Source: Bradyrhizobium sp. Ai1a-2 (GTDB lineage: Bacteria > Pseudomonadota > Alphaproteobacteria > Rhizobiales > Xanthobacteraceae). Taken from it: a stretch of 64,000 nucleotides of DNA. The translations under genes and the position numbers were made by a program. This document shows positions 6,893-15,699 of this stretch, piece by piece. Position 1 is the first letter of the stretch; each line of letters starts with the position of its first letter. The stretch covers positions 30,269 to 94,268 of the forward strand of contig NZ_AUEZ01000032.1 in assembly GCF_000426245.1 (NCBI RefSeq), given 5' to 3'. Below the pieces are notes generated by a model. That model was not told the origin of the DNA. It did not search any database and saw only the letters and a list, made by a program, of their open reading frames with translations.

Positions 6893-7951
6893 GTCCTAGG
6901 CGATTGCGTCGCCGAGATGTCGAAGCTTGCAGCCGGTTCTGTCGACGTCGTGTTCGCAGACCCACCCTACAATCTGCAGCTCAAGGGCGAGCTCAAACGT
7001 CCCGACGAATCGCATGTCGATGCCGTCAACGACGCGTGGGACAAGTTTTCGTCCTTTGCCGCCTATGACGACTTCACCCGCGCCTGGCTGCTCGCCGCCC
7101 GTCGCATCATGAAGCCGTCGGCGACGATCTGGGTGATCGGCTCCTATCACAACATCTTCCGCGTCGGCGCGATCATGCAGGACCTCGGCTTCTGGCTCCT
7201 GAACGATATCGTCTGGCGCAAGTCGAACCCGATGCCGAATTTCCGCGGCCGCCGCTTCACCAATGCGCACGAGACCATGATCTGGGCCGCGCGTGATGAG
7301 AAGGCCAAGGGCTATACCTTCAATTATGAAGCGCTGAAGGCTGCGAACGAGGACGTGCAGGCGCGTTCCGACTGGCTGATCCCGCTCTGCACCGGCGAAG
7401 AGCGCCTCAAGGGCAGGGACGGCAAGAAGGTGCACCCGACGCAGAAGCCTGAACAGCTTCTCGCGCGCGTGCTGCTCTCCTCGTCGAAGCCCGGCGATCT
7501 CGTGCTCGATCCCTTCAACGGCACCGGCACCACCGGCGCCGTGGCAAAACGTCTCGGCCGCCGCTATCTCGGCATTGAGCGCGATGCGGCCTATGCCGCC
7601 GCCGCCGAAGCGCGCATCGCCGCCATCGAGCCGCTGCCGCAGGAAACGCTCGCGCCGTTCATGACCGCGCGCGAGGCGCCGCGCGTCGCCTTCTCCGAAC
7701 TGATCGAGCGCGGCATGATCATGCCGGGCGCCAAGCTGGTCGACGCCAAGAAGCGGGTCGGCGCCCTCGTGCGTGCCGACGGCGCCATCATGCTCGGGGA
7801 CAAGGTCGGCTCGATCCACCGCATCGGTGCGGTCGCGCAAGGCTCGGGCGCCTGCAACGGCTGGACCTTCTGGCACGTCGAGACCAAGAACGGCCTCAGG
7901 CTGATCGACGAACTGCGCGCCGAAATCCGCTCCGGGATGGCCGCGGGCTGA
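6818..7951 (+). CDS. ccrM: cell-cycle-regulated DNA adenine methyltransferase CcrM
   Basis: The enzyme methylates adenine in GANTC and sets the hemi- to fully-methylated switch that times alphaproteobacterial cell-cycle transcription. The 377-residue protein has the catalytic DPPY at 48-51 and the AdoMet-binding FNGTGTTG near residue 230. The order DPPY before FxGxG is that of beta-class methylases. The last 100 residues (from about 275) match the RAMA-type C-terminal domain of CcrM proteins, which is needed for DNA recognition. The ATG at 6818 is chosen because the family motif ILGDC-like strand begins soon after; the N-terminal 20 residues are basic. The start region is covered by GANTC sites, and a CtrA-like site lies upstream. 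Confidence 0.96.
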   Translation: MVESRRGASARAPRTKFEFTSSSRIVLGDCVAEMSKLAAGSVDVVFADPPYNLQLKGELKRPDESHVDAVNDAWDKFSSFAAYDDFTRAWLLAARRIMKPSATIWVIGSYHNIFRVGAIMQDLGFWLLNDIVWRKSNPMPNFRGRRFTNAHETMIWAARDEKAKGYTFNYEALKAANEDVQARSDWLIPLCTGEERLKGRDGKKVHPTQKPEQLLARVLLSSSKPGDLVLDPFNGTGTTGAVAKRLGRRYLGIERDAAYAAAAEARIAAIEPLPQETLAPFMTAREAPRVAFSELIERGMIMPGAKLVDAKKRVGALVRADGAIMLGDKVGSIHRIGAVAQGSGACNGWTFWHVETKNGLRLIDELRAEIRSGMAAG

Positions 7952-8100
7952 CTTTCGCCGAACGGCAGCGTGGGCATGCTGCTTTGCCCACTGCGACTCA
8001 GCGCCCGAGATGACGCCGTGTTGAACGCTCTCGCCTTGATTCGGCGCGAATACAGGGCCTAGAATCCCCAGATCGGTCGCTGTTTCGATTGGATTGCCCG

Positions 8101-8427
8101 ATGCGCAGGCAATACGAGACGTTGCTGTTCGTGCCGCTGTTGCCGATCTTCCTGATCGGCATGTTTCCGATGTTGCTGATTGGCCTGCTCGGCTTTTTTG
8201 GCCTCGGCATTCTCGGCGTGCTCATGGTGTCCGTCGGACTGACCAGCGCCATGGAAGCGCACAGCCATTTCAATGAGGAAGTCATCGTGAACGGCTATGG
8301 GCGGAGCACAGAGCGTGCCGTCCAGGCCACCGATCTGCAGACCGCAACGCGTTTCGCCGTGCTGCTCGATGTGGTCGGCGTAGCCCTGATCCTCGCCAGT
8401 GTGGTCAGCCTGATCTATTTCGGCTGA
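8101..8427 (+). CDS. small membrane protein of unknown function
   Basis: The product (108 residues from ATG 8101; a TTG at 8089 would add four) has two hydrophobic helices near the N-terminus (LLFVPLLPIFLIGMFPMLLI and the following GLLGFFGLGILGVLMVSVGL). A polar middle and a C-terminal helix (VALILASVVSLIYFG) follow. I do not recognise a family. The reading frame has normal GC-rich codon use and no convincing competitor, but there is no clear ribosome binding site. It stands alone between ccrM and a GST gene. Confidence 0.55.
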   Translation: MRRQYETLLFVPLLPIFLIGMFPMLLIGLLGFFGLGILGVLMVSVGLTSAMEAHSHFNEEVIVNGYGRSTERAVQATDLQTATRFAVLLDVVGVALILASVVSLIYFG

Positions 8428-8570
8428 TCGCCTGGCCGCCAAAAGCCGCGAAGCCGCCTTCACAAATTCATCGCTTGCGCGTCCCGCCGAATGTGGCGCA
8501 TGAGTGCGGCCCGCGGCCCATGCGGCCCGCGTCCCGATCTGGTCGGCAACAAAACAACGGAGCCTTTGAG

Positions 8571-9257
8571 ATGCTCAAATTCTACTTCAACGGAGCACCG
8601 AACCCGAACAAGGTCGCGCTCTTCCTGGAAGAGTCCGGCCTGCCTTACGAACTGGTACCCGTCGACACCCGCAAGGGCGATCAGTTCAAACCGGAATTCC
8701 TGAAGGTCAATCCAAACGCCAAGGTGCCGGCGATCGACGATGACGGCGTGTTCGTGTTCGACTCCAACGCCATCCTGCTCTACCTCGCCGAGAAGACCGG
8801 AAAATTCCTTCCCGCCAACACGCCGGCCAACCGCGCCGCGACGCTGTCCTGGCTGATGTTCATCGCCACCGGCCTCGGCCCCTATTCCGGGCAGGCGGTG
8901 CATTTCAAGACGGTGGCGCCAAAGGAACTGGAATACGCGCATAACCGCTACCAGTATGAGGCGCATCGTCACTACAAGATCCTTGACGACCACCTCGCCA
9001 AGAGCCGCTACATGGTCGGCGACACCTATACGATCGTCGACATGGCGTTCTGGGGCTGGGCGCGGCTGGCGGCGTTCGTGCTCGGCGAGGAAGGCTATGC
9101 GAAGTACCCGAACGTCAAGCGCCTGGTCGACGAGATCTCGGCGCGGCCGGCGGCTGCACGCGCGATCGCCTTGAAGGACAAGTTCACCTTCAAGACCGAG
9201 ATGGACGAGGCGGCGAAGAACTTCATGTTCGGCCACCTCAAGGCCAAGGTGGCTTAA
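8571..9257 (+). CDS. glutathione S-transferase
   Basis: This 228-residue protein has a thioredoxin-like N-terminal domain (MLKFYFNGAPNPNKVALFLEE) with the NPNAKVPAI cis-proline segment and DSNAILLYLAEK glutathione-binding stretch. An all-helical C-terminal domain ending in YTIVDMAFWGW follows. NPNKV and the overall layout resemble the Nu-class/YfcG-Ure2p group, which often has disulfide-bond reductase activity; that finer placement is inference. CGGAG at 8558-8562, eight bases before the ATG, supports the start. It converges on the large RTX gene. Confidence 0.93.
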   Translation: MLKFYFNGAPNPNKVALFLEESGLPYELVPVDTRKGDQFKPEFLKVNPNAKVPAIDDDGVFVFDSNAILLYLAEKTGKFLPANTPANRAATLSWLMFIATGLGPYSGQAVHFKTVAPKELEYAHNRYQYEAHRHYKILDDHLAKSRYMVGDTYTIVDMAFWGWARLAAFVLGEEGYAKYPNVKRLVDEISARPAAARAIALKDKFTFKTEMDEAAKNFMFGHLKAKVA

Positions 9258-9278
9258 CCCCTCCGGCGCGAGATTGGT

Positions 9279-9314
9279 CAGGTGGGCGGGCGCGCGGCGC
9301 GCAGTGCCCACCTG
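9279..9314. terminator. bidirectional hairpin between convergent genes
   Basis: CAGGTGGGC (9279) pairs perfectly with GCCCACCTG (ending 9314) around a GC-rich loop. It sits exactly between the stop of the GST gene and the stop of the minus-strand RTX gene, where a shared terminator would be expected. There is no strong T-run on either side. Confidence 0.5.
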
Positions 9315-9323
9315 CTGATCCCG

Positions 9324-12300
9324 TCAGATCACCAGATCGTGCTGCCCATGGGTGGCCACAATGCTCCCGGCAAGCTCGGAGACTGGGCCGAAATGATCGG
9401 CCGCGTGATGTCCATGCAGCAATGCCTCGATTGCCTGCGTTCCCTCCGGCCCGTGGATTGCTGCAGCGTCGTCGCGATGACTGCCCGACGCTGGGTCATG
9501 GTCCACATGTCCGAGGTCGAAGCCATCCGAACCTGAGCTCTTCTCCTTGAAGTGGAACGAGTGTTCGAGCCGCGCACCGCCCGGCCCTGCACCAAACACC
9601 TCATCGGCAACAGAGACTGGCGCCAAATCGGTTGCGCCGTGCTTGGGCACCGCGTCGTCCTTACCTGCTTCGCCTGGGCAAGGATGGCCGCCGTGCTTGG
9701 CGAGGGCATGCCAATTCGCATCCACGCTCGCAACCGCTGGCCCATTCTCCTCCGATGCTTCCGAAACTCCCGGGGGCTCGCTGTTTGCGTCGCCATCGCT
9801 TGCATGGTCATGAGTCTCGGCGGCATGAATGGAGGCGGCGTTTGTCGGCAGCTCCTTATGGTCCTTGTCGTTCAACGCGTCGATGGAACTCGTTGCAGGA
9901 TCAAACGTCCGGTCGTTGCCCTGTGGCCAGATCCAGCCGCCGCCGTCGGCCATCAGGCCATGCTCGATCAGTGCCGGCCCGGCTTTGTCGCTGCCGACGG
10001 TCGGCACAGCGAAGCCAGCAGGATTGCCCGTGCCATGCATCGCGGCCCCCTGACCGATCGTCGTGGCAGTGGTGCCGTCGTGCGCAGACGCCTGATCGAA
10101 CACGAAGCTGCTCTCCGCTGACGCGGCAATCTGAACGAATGCGCCGTGGATCGGCGGCCCGCTCGCTGAAGTCGTTCTTGCCTCGACACTGGCGTGTTCG
10201 GTCGAACCGGTGTGAGCTTTGCCGAAGCTGATCGACCCGGCGTGGTCGGTCAAATCAATCTGACTTCCATCGATGCTAAAGCTGCGGACGACATCGGTTG
10301 GCGCCTCGGACGCGCTCGCTCCGGCGGGGAGCGCGCCGTCGGCAAGGTTCGAGCCGGACGCCAGGTCGGCCGAGGTGGCAATAGTGGCGGCCGGGGTCAG
10401 CAGATCGACCGCACTATCCGCCGCCATGATGGGTTCCGGCGCAGGCGTGGGAACGAAATCCGACGCCTGAATGGTCGCAATCCCCTGCAGATGCACCTCC
10501 AGCAGGCTGGAATCGCCGATGCTCAGGGCTTGATCCGTGGGGTTGACATACACAACGGTTTCATTCGCCGCGCTGTCGTAGAGCCAGCCGATGGTATGCG
10601 CCGGCACGGAAGTGCTGGTCGAAGTCAGCGCCAACAAGGCAAGTGCGCCGAGAGCCGTCAGATTGATCTTGTCGGACCCCGATCTGAAATCCGAGATGGT
10701 ATCGAACCGAGCCGCATGGGAATCGGCCACCGACAGGTAGACGAAGCAGTCGTTTCCATTGCCGCCTGTGAGAGAGTCCGCTCCGAATCCGCCGACGATC
10801 GTATCGCATCCGTTGTTGCCGTTGATCGTGTCGTTTCCTGAGCCCCCGTAGATCGTATCGTCGCCGTCATTGCCTTTGATCGTATCGTTGCCGGAGCCCC
10901 CGTAGAGAGTGTCGGCGCAACCGGTGCCATTAACGGTGTCATTGCCGGCGCCCGCATAGACGATCTGGCCGCCATAGCCACCTCCCGCGATGTTGTCGTG
11001 TCCGGGCGTTCCATAGATATACGGCGGATCGCACCTGACGACTGATCCGGTGGCCAGATAGTCGAAATCGTTGGGGTCTGCGTCGCTGGCGCCTTTGATG
11101 GTGATCGTCACGACCTGCGCGGTGCCGTCTATGGTGGTCACCGTGAAGGTATCGGTCAGCTTATCGCAGGCGTCGAGCGCCTGCACCGTGCAGTTGTTGT
11201 TGTCGAGCGTGTAGGCCCACACGCCAGCCGCCGTCATCGTGAAGGTGCCATAGCCGCCATCGCTCTTCGTCGGCGAACAGACCGCCGTGAAGGTATTGGG
11301 CGTATTGTCAACGTCGGTATCGGCAAGCGCGCCGGTCGCGATTGGCGTGCCGGGCCCAGCCCCGCCATCCTCGATCACCGTGCCGGTCGTCGCGCCCGAA
11401 ACGACGGCCGCGTCGTTGGTGCCGTTGATGGTGATCGTCACCACTTGTGCGGTGCCGTCGATGCTGGTCACCGTGAAGGTGTCGCTCAGGTGGTCGCAGA
11501 CGTTGAGCGCCTGCACCGCGGCGTTGGTGTTGTCGAGCGTGTAGGTCCACACGCCGGCCGCTGTCATCGTAAAGGTGCCGTAGCCGCCATTGCTCGGCTT
11601 TGGCGAAATGACCGCCGTGAAAAGATCGGGCGGATTGTCGACGTCGGTGGCGGCGAGTTCGCCGGTCGCGGTCGGCACGCCCGGTCTGGCGTCGGCGACG
11701 CCCCCGGCCTCGATCACGCAGCCGGCGGTGGCGCCGGAAATGACGGCCGCGTCGTTGGTGCCGTTGATGGTGATCGTCACCATTTGTGCGGTGCCGTCCG
11801 CAGTGGTCACCGTGAAGGTGTCGGTCAGGTGGTCTCCGACATTGAGCGCCTGTACCGCGCTGTTGGAGTCGTTGAGCGTATAGGTCCACACACCGGCCGC
11901 GGTCATGGTGAAAGTGCCGTATCCGGCATGACTTGCCGTCGGCGACATGACCGCCGTGAAAGTGTCGGGCGCATTGTCGACGTCGCTGTCGGTGAGCTTG
12001 CCGGTCGTGGTCAGCGCCCCCGGCGCACCACTGCTCGCCTCGATCACTGTGCCGGCCTTCGCGCCGGAAATGATGGCGGCGTCATTGGTGCCGTCGATGG
12101 TGATCGTCACCACCTGAGCGGTGCCATCCACGGTGGTCACCGTGAATTTGTCGGTCAGGTGGTCGCCGACATTGAGCGCCTGCACCGCGCTGTTGGCCTC
12201 GTTGACCGTGTAGGTCCACACGCCTGCCGCCGTCACCGTGAAGGTGCCGTAGCCGCCGATGCTCGCCTTCGGCGAGTCGACCACGGTAAAGGTATTCGGC

Positions 12301-13643
12301 GGATTGTCGACGTCGACGTCAGTGAGCGTACCGGTCGCGGCAGGCATACCGAGCCCGGCACTGCCCGCCTCGATCACTGCGCCAGCCGTGGAGCCCGAAA
12401 TGATGGCCGCGTCGTTGACGCCATTGATGGCAATTGAGAAGACCTGATTGGTTGAGAGTGTGCCGTCTGACACCGTGACAATGAAGGTCTCAGTCGTCGG
12501 CGAGGTCAGCGCATTGATCGCGGCGCTGTCCGGAACGAAGGTGTAGGCGCCCGTCGCGCTGTTGAGGTAGAGCCTGCCATAGGAACCGGCGCTCGATACA
12601 TTGTATGTCACCCCTCCCAGCACCGTGCTGCCGGCGACTCCTCCACTGATGCCAAAGGTCAGTGCAGCGCCGTTGGAACTGTTGGCAGCGAAAGCTCCGC
12701 TCGTTGCAGCGAAGTGGTCAAACACCGAAGTATCGATTTCCGTCGGTCCCGTCGCGACGGTCAACACCGGCGCCGAACGCACGACAAACAGTTCAGGAAC
12801 CACCATCGTGGGTAGCGGCTGCAGCGAATTATGGATCGGGAGAGTGTCGGTCTGAATAAAATCGATGCGCTGGACCGGCAGCACATTGAGCGTGGGAGGT
12901 GTGCTCGACCCGGTCGCTCCCTGTTCCTTCGCGAAGTTGGCGAGTACGTCCTGCTGGGCGGCATGCAACTCTTCCATTCGAGTCGCACTATTCGCGGTTT
13001 GGCTGACGCTGACCGAGGACCCTCTCTTGCTCAGGATGGTCGTCTCTCCGGGATCCTCGACAATGATGTGTCGCGGGATCGGCTCCTTGGTCACGAGCTC
13101 GAACACGCCGTGCTCGAGATCCTTGTATGCGATGCTGTCGTCATCGAAATATGTGGCGTCCGGCTCCGCGGCCTGGACTTCTTTCATGGCCGCGAAGGTC
13201 AAAGCCACGAGCGTCAGCGTGCCGATCCCGCCGGCATGAGCGCGGCCCCGAATGCTTCCAACTGGCGTATCAACGGTGAGGCAACCGGTTTTTGCCAGCC
13301 GTCCGGCAACGAAAGCGAAGGTCCCCCGGGTCACGCCAAACACGGCCGAATGCGAGGTGCCGCTGGAGTCGCAGATCAATTCGTTCAACACCAGACAGCT
13401 GCCGGGAGACAGGTTGAACACGGTGCCGTCGATGAACCGAATTCCGACCTGCGCGTCGGCCGCCGTCTCGATCACGTCTCCCTGATAAACAGGATCGCCA
13501 GCTATGAGTTGAACGGCAATGCCGGTTGCACGGCTGAGCGTGCAGCAACCGATCGCGGTCTGGACATGGCCTATGATCCGGGGAAGCTGGGCGACAACGG
13601 CCTTGGGGTCGCCGCCGGACTCGACGCAAGACGCAACGAACAT
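9324..13643 (-). CDS. FecR-domain, VCBS-repeat, RTX adhesin-like surface protein
   Basis: The 1439-residue protein reads in order: a FecR-like domain (about 20-135, with GDPVYQGDVIETAADAQVGI and RLAKTGCLTVDTPVGSIRG); a hydrophobic stretch (about 138-155); one divergent VCBS/cadherin-like unit (about 300-405); four near-identical VCBS units of about 110 residues (405-850); RTX nonapeptides of the GGxGxDxx type (about 880-985); and a His/Asp/Ala-rich tail. RTX repeats bind calcium after type I secretion, and VCBS repeats build stalks of biofilm adhesins. There is no cleavable signal peptide, which fits type I export, but no ABC exporter is in the window. At least 16 cysteines are present, unusual for this class. 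GAGG eight bases upstream supports the ATG at 13643. Confidence 0.87.
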   Translation of the reverse strand: MFVASCVESGGDPKAVVAQLPRIIGHVQTAIGCCTLSRATGIAVQLIAGDPVYQGDVIETAADAQVGIRFIDGTVFNLSPGSCLVLNELICDSSGTSHSAVFGVTRGTFAFVAGRLAKTGCLTVDTPVGSIRGRAHAGGIGTLTLVALTFAAMKEVQAAEPDATYFDDDSIAYKDLEHGVFELVTKEPIPRHIIVEDPGETTILSKRGSSVSVSQTANSATRMEELHAAQQDVLANFAKEQGATGSSTPPTLNVLPVQRIDFIQTDTLPIHNSLQPLPTMVVPELFVVRSAPVLTVATGPTEIDTSVFDHFAATSGAFAANSSNGAALTFGISGGVAGSTVLGGVTYNVSSAGSYGRLYLNSATGAYTFVPDSAAINALTSPTTETFIVTVSDGTLSTNQVFSIAINGVNDAAIISGSTAGAVIEAGSAGLGMPAATGTLTDVDVDNPPNTFTVVDSPKASIGGYGTFTVTAAGVWTYTVNEANSAVQALNVGDHLTDKFTVTTVDGTAQVVTITIDGTNDAAIISGAKAGTVIEASSGAPGALTTTGKLTDSDVDNAPDTFTAVMSPTASHAGYGTFTMTAAGVWTYTLNDSNSAVQALNVGDHLTDTFTVTTADGTAQMVTITINGTNDAAVISGATAGCVIEAGGVADARPGVPTATGELAATDVDNPPDLFTAVISPKPSNGGYGTFTMTAAGVWTYTLDNTNAAVQALNVCDHLSDTFTVTSIDGTAQVVTITINGTNDAAVVSGATTGTVIEDGGAGPGTPIATGALADTDVDNTPNTFTAVCSPTKSDGGYGTFTMTAAGVWAYTLDNNNCTVQALDACDKLTDTFTVTTIDGTAQVVTITIKGASDADPNDFDYLATGSVVRCDPPYIYGTPGHDNIAGGGYGGQIVYAGAGNDTVNGTGCADTLYGGSGNDTIKGNDGDDTIYGGSGNDTINGNNGCDTIVGGFGADSLTGGNGNDCFVYLSVADSHAARFDTISDFRSGSDKINLTALGALALLALTSTSTSVPAHTIGWLYDSAANETVVYVNPTDQALSIGDSSLLEVHLQGIATIQASDFVPTPAPEPIMAADSAVDLLTPAATIATSADLASGSNLADGALPAGASASEAPTDVVRSFSIDGSQIDLTDHAGSISFGKAHTGSTEHASVEARTTSASGPPIHGAFVQIAASAESSFVFDQASAHDGTTATTIGQGAAMHGTGNPAGFAVPTVGSDKAGPALIEHGLMADGGGWIWPQGNDRTFDPATSSIDALNDKDHKELPTNAASIHAAETHDHASDGDANSEPPGVSEASEENGPAVASVDANWHALAKHGGHPCPGEAGKDDAVPKHGATDLAPVSVADEVFGAGPGGARLEHSFHFKEKSSGSDGFDLGHVDHDPASGSHRDDAAAIHGPEGTQAIEALLHGHHAADHFGPVSELAGSIVATHGQHDLVI
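11097..12425 (-). repeat. four tandem VCBS-coding repeats, 330-339 bp
   Basis: The anchor GATGGTGATCGTCAC, or a close variant, recurs at 11097, 11427, 11766, 12096 and 12426, giving units of 330, 339, 330 and 330 bases. Each encodes one VCBS domain ending TITINGTNDAAIISG or similar. DNA similarity between units looks high, so unit number is likely to vary by recombination. Confidence 0.85.
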
Positions 13644-14100
13644 CGCTTCGACCTCGCCTGCTCAGTACTTTCAGGCCGAGCGTGGTGCCGAACTTTTTTT
13701 CTTGCTCTGGCTTTGCCTACGCCATGAAGTCAAAATATTCCACGCGTCGGCAACCCTAGGCTAGCCCGCCGCAACATCCTGATCCAAATTTAATCAAATA
13801 TATCCGTAACATCGGACGCATTCAATACATGAATTAACTTGCCCGGCGCCAGATTTAAATCGCTCTTTCCTGGAGCACGACGTCTCCTTCTCTGGAGCAC
13901 TACAATTGCGGCCCACCTTAAGACGCAACGTTTTGGTGGCATTGGGCCAGATCCGGGATTAATATGACAAAAATTTAAAACGAGGTGGCCAGTCATGGCC
14001 GCCCTGACATTGTACGTACTTGCATGATTATGGCGACCCGGCTGACCATTGAAGTCAGCGACTGTCGCGCGGCAAAAAAGATCTTCTCGGGAAGGGGATC
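13644..14100. other. AT-rich divergent intergenic region of the FecR/RTX locus
   Basis: This 457-base gap separates the two divergent FecR-domain genes and is clearly richer in A and T than its surroundings (for example TAATCAAATATATCC near 13793 and ACAAAAATTTAAAACG near 13970). It contains a near-direct repeat CCTGGAGCAC/TCTGGAGCAC about 20 bases apart around 13870-13900. It presumably carries both promoters; I see no convincing gene in it. Confidence 0.5.
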
Positions 14101-14760
14101 ATGCGCACGCATACGATTATCGCGTCGGTGGCGAGTTTGGTTCTGGCGCTGACCAGCCTTTTGGTTGATGCAGCCCACGCGCAGATCACCCCGCCTGCGC
14201 CCGCCGTTCAGGATCTCGCATCTGCAAAACCCATCGGAACGGTTGTAACTACAACCGGTTCGGTAACGATCGAGCACGCGGGTGCGATGGTCATTCAGGC
14301 AAATGTCTCCGGGCAAGTCGTCCAAACGAAGGTTGGTGATATCGTTTACCTCGGCGATGTGGTGAAGACCGGAGCCGACGGCCGGGTGGGGATCAACTTC
14401 GCCGATGGCAGCTCGTTCAAGCTGTCGAGCAACGCCCGTATGGCATTGGACGAATTCGTGTACGACCCGAATGGGAAGGCCAACTCGACCTTGTTCAATC
14501 TGACCAACGGAACACTTACGTTTGTTGCCGGCAATATCGCGAAGACCGGCGACATGAAGGTCGATACCCCAGTCGCAACGATGGGTATTCGGGGCACGAC
14601 TCCACATGTCGAAGTTTCGGACGACGGGACAGTGAAGTTTTCAACCCTTATCGAAGAGGGCAAGAACAAGGTTACGAAAAAGTCCGGCCCATCGACGGCG
14701 CAGCAATCCGAACAGAAAGCCAATCGCAAGTCCAACTTGAATATCTGCCGGGGGTGCTAG
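14101..14760 (+). CDS. secreted FecR-domain protein
   Basis: The 219-residue product starts with a signal peptide (MRTHTIIASVASLVLALTSL..., probable cleavage after AHA near residue 27). One FecR domain follows (about 40-165), including VGDIVYLGDVVKTGADGRVGINFADGSSF and the closing TPVATMGIRGT. No membrane helix follows, so it is likely periplasmic or exported. AAGGGG just before the ATG at 14101 is the ribosome binding site. The domain aligns by eye with the N-terminus of the divergent 1439-residue protein (GDxVxxGDVxxTxADxxVGIxFxDG), so the two are paralogous modules. No FecI sigma factor or TonB receptor is adjacent, so classical iron-citrate signalling is unlikely. The C-terminal 45 residues are Lys/Ser-rich and end RGC. 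Confidence 0.85.
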   Translation: MRTHTIIASVASLVLALTSLLVDAAHAQITPPAPAVQDLASAKPIGTVVTTTGSVTIEHAGAMVIQANVSGQVVQTKVGDIVYLGDVVKTGADGRVGINFADGSSFKLSSNARMALDEFVYDPNGKANSTLFNLTNGTLTFVAGNIAKTGDMKVDTPVATMGIRGTTPHVEVSDDGTVKFSTLIEEGKNKVTKKSGPSTAQQSEQKANRKSNLNICRGC

Positions 14761-14830
14761 GCCGATTTTTTAGTTCCGCGGAAAATCGACGACTGCAGAT
14801 TCCGCAATTTCCAAAGTCGGGAAGCCTGAT

Positions 14831-15691
14831 ATGGACGCCGGTACAAGGAGAGGCATCATTGACGGCGCGGCGTGCATGCTGATCCTGCTGTTGCTCGGTT
14901 CACCCGCGGCGGCGCAGGATGCAAAGAAGAGCAACTATCTGACCGATATTGCGTTGTGCAACGGCACGGATCACGCGCCGCCTGAAGCACGGGTCAATGG
15001 TTGCACGGCGCTCATCGCTTCCGGTCACGGCAAGACGGCGGCCTTGGCGATCGCCTATAACAATCGTGGCAACGCCTATGCGGCAAAGGGAGACTACGAC
15101 CGCGCCATCCAGGATTTCGATCAATCGATCAACCTCAATCCAACTTACGTCAAGGCGTTCAATAATCGCGGCGTGGCTTACCTGAAGAAAGGTGAATACG
15201 ACCTCGCCATCAAGGCTCTCGATGGCGCAATCCAGCTCAACCCCAGCTACGGCAGCGCCTTCGCAAACCGCGCCAGAGCCTATCTGAAAAAGCACGAGTA
15301 CGATCGCGCGGCGCGGGACTATGACGAGGCAATTCGTCTTGAGCCCAATCTGGAAGCGGTGTGGAGCGGACGCTGTTGGACGCAGGCGATCCTCGGCGCG
15401 CTGGAGGCGGCACTGGGGGACTGCAACAAGGCGCTTCAATTGGCCTCGAACAACGCCGCAACGTATGACTCGCGCGGGCTGATCTATCTCAAAATGGGCA
15501 AATTCGATGCGGCTATCGACGACTACAGCTCTGCGCTGCAGCTCGACCCGAAGCTGGCAAGCGCACTCTATGGACGCGGGCTTGCCAGGCTGAGGACGGG
15601 TGACAAAGCGGGCAGCGGCGCCGATATTGCCTTGGCAAAGACGATCCAGGTCAAGATCGGCAACGACTTCACGCGCTATGGGGTGCAGTAG
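14831..15691 (+). CDS. secreted tetratricopeptide repeat protein
   Basis: A signal peptide (residues 1-28, ending SPAAAQ) precedes about six TPR units of 34 residues covering most of the 286-residue protein. Examples are AYNNRGNAYAAKGDYDRAI and AFNNRGVAYLKKGEYDLAI, each closing with a NLNP/QLNP/RLEP-type turn. TPR arrays bind peptides or scaffold complexes. Two cysteines in the N-terminal cap (ALCNGT, NGCTAL) could form a periplasmic disulfide. It lies 70 bases after the FecR-domain gene on the same strand and may be co-transcribed. A scaffolding role for the adjacent surface protein is speculation. Confidence 0.88.
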   Translation: MDAGTRRGIIDGAACMLILLLLGSPAAAQDAKKSNYLTDIALCNGTDHAPPEARVNGCTALIASGHGKTAALAIAYNNRGNAYAAKGDYDRAIQDFDQSINLNPTYVKAFNNRGVAYLKKGEYDLAIKALDGAIQLNPSYGSAFANRARAYLKKHEYDRAARDYDEAIRLEPNLEAVWSGRCWTQAILGALEAALGDCNKALQLASNNAATYDSRGLIYLKMGKFDAAIDDYSSALQLDPKLASALYGRGLARLRTGDKAGSGADIALAKTIQVKIGNDFTRYGVQ

Positions 15692-15699
15692 GTACCAGC

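Noticed and set aside
11097..12425. Regularly spaced repeats resembling an array
   Set aside because: Units are 330-339 bases, in frame and encode VCBS domains; there are no short repeats with unique spacers, so it is not CRISPR.
9552..13727. Long plus-strand open frames opposite the RTX gene
   Set aside because: They arise from the GC-rich third positions of the real minus-strand gene; the products are low-complexity and lack ribosome binding sites.
14763..14788. CGATTTT/AAAATCG dyad after the FecR-domain gene as a terminator
   Set aside because: The stem is AT-rich with a 12-base loop and no T-run follows, so it is too weak to call.
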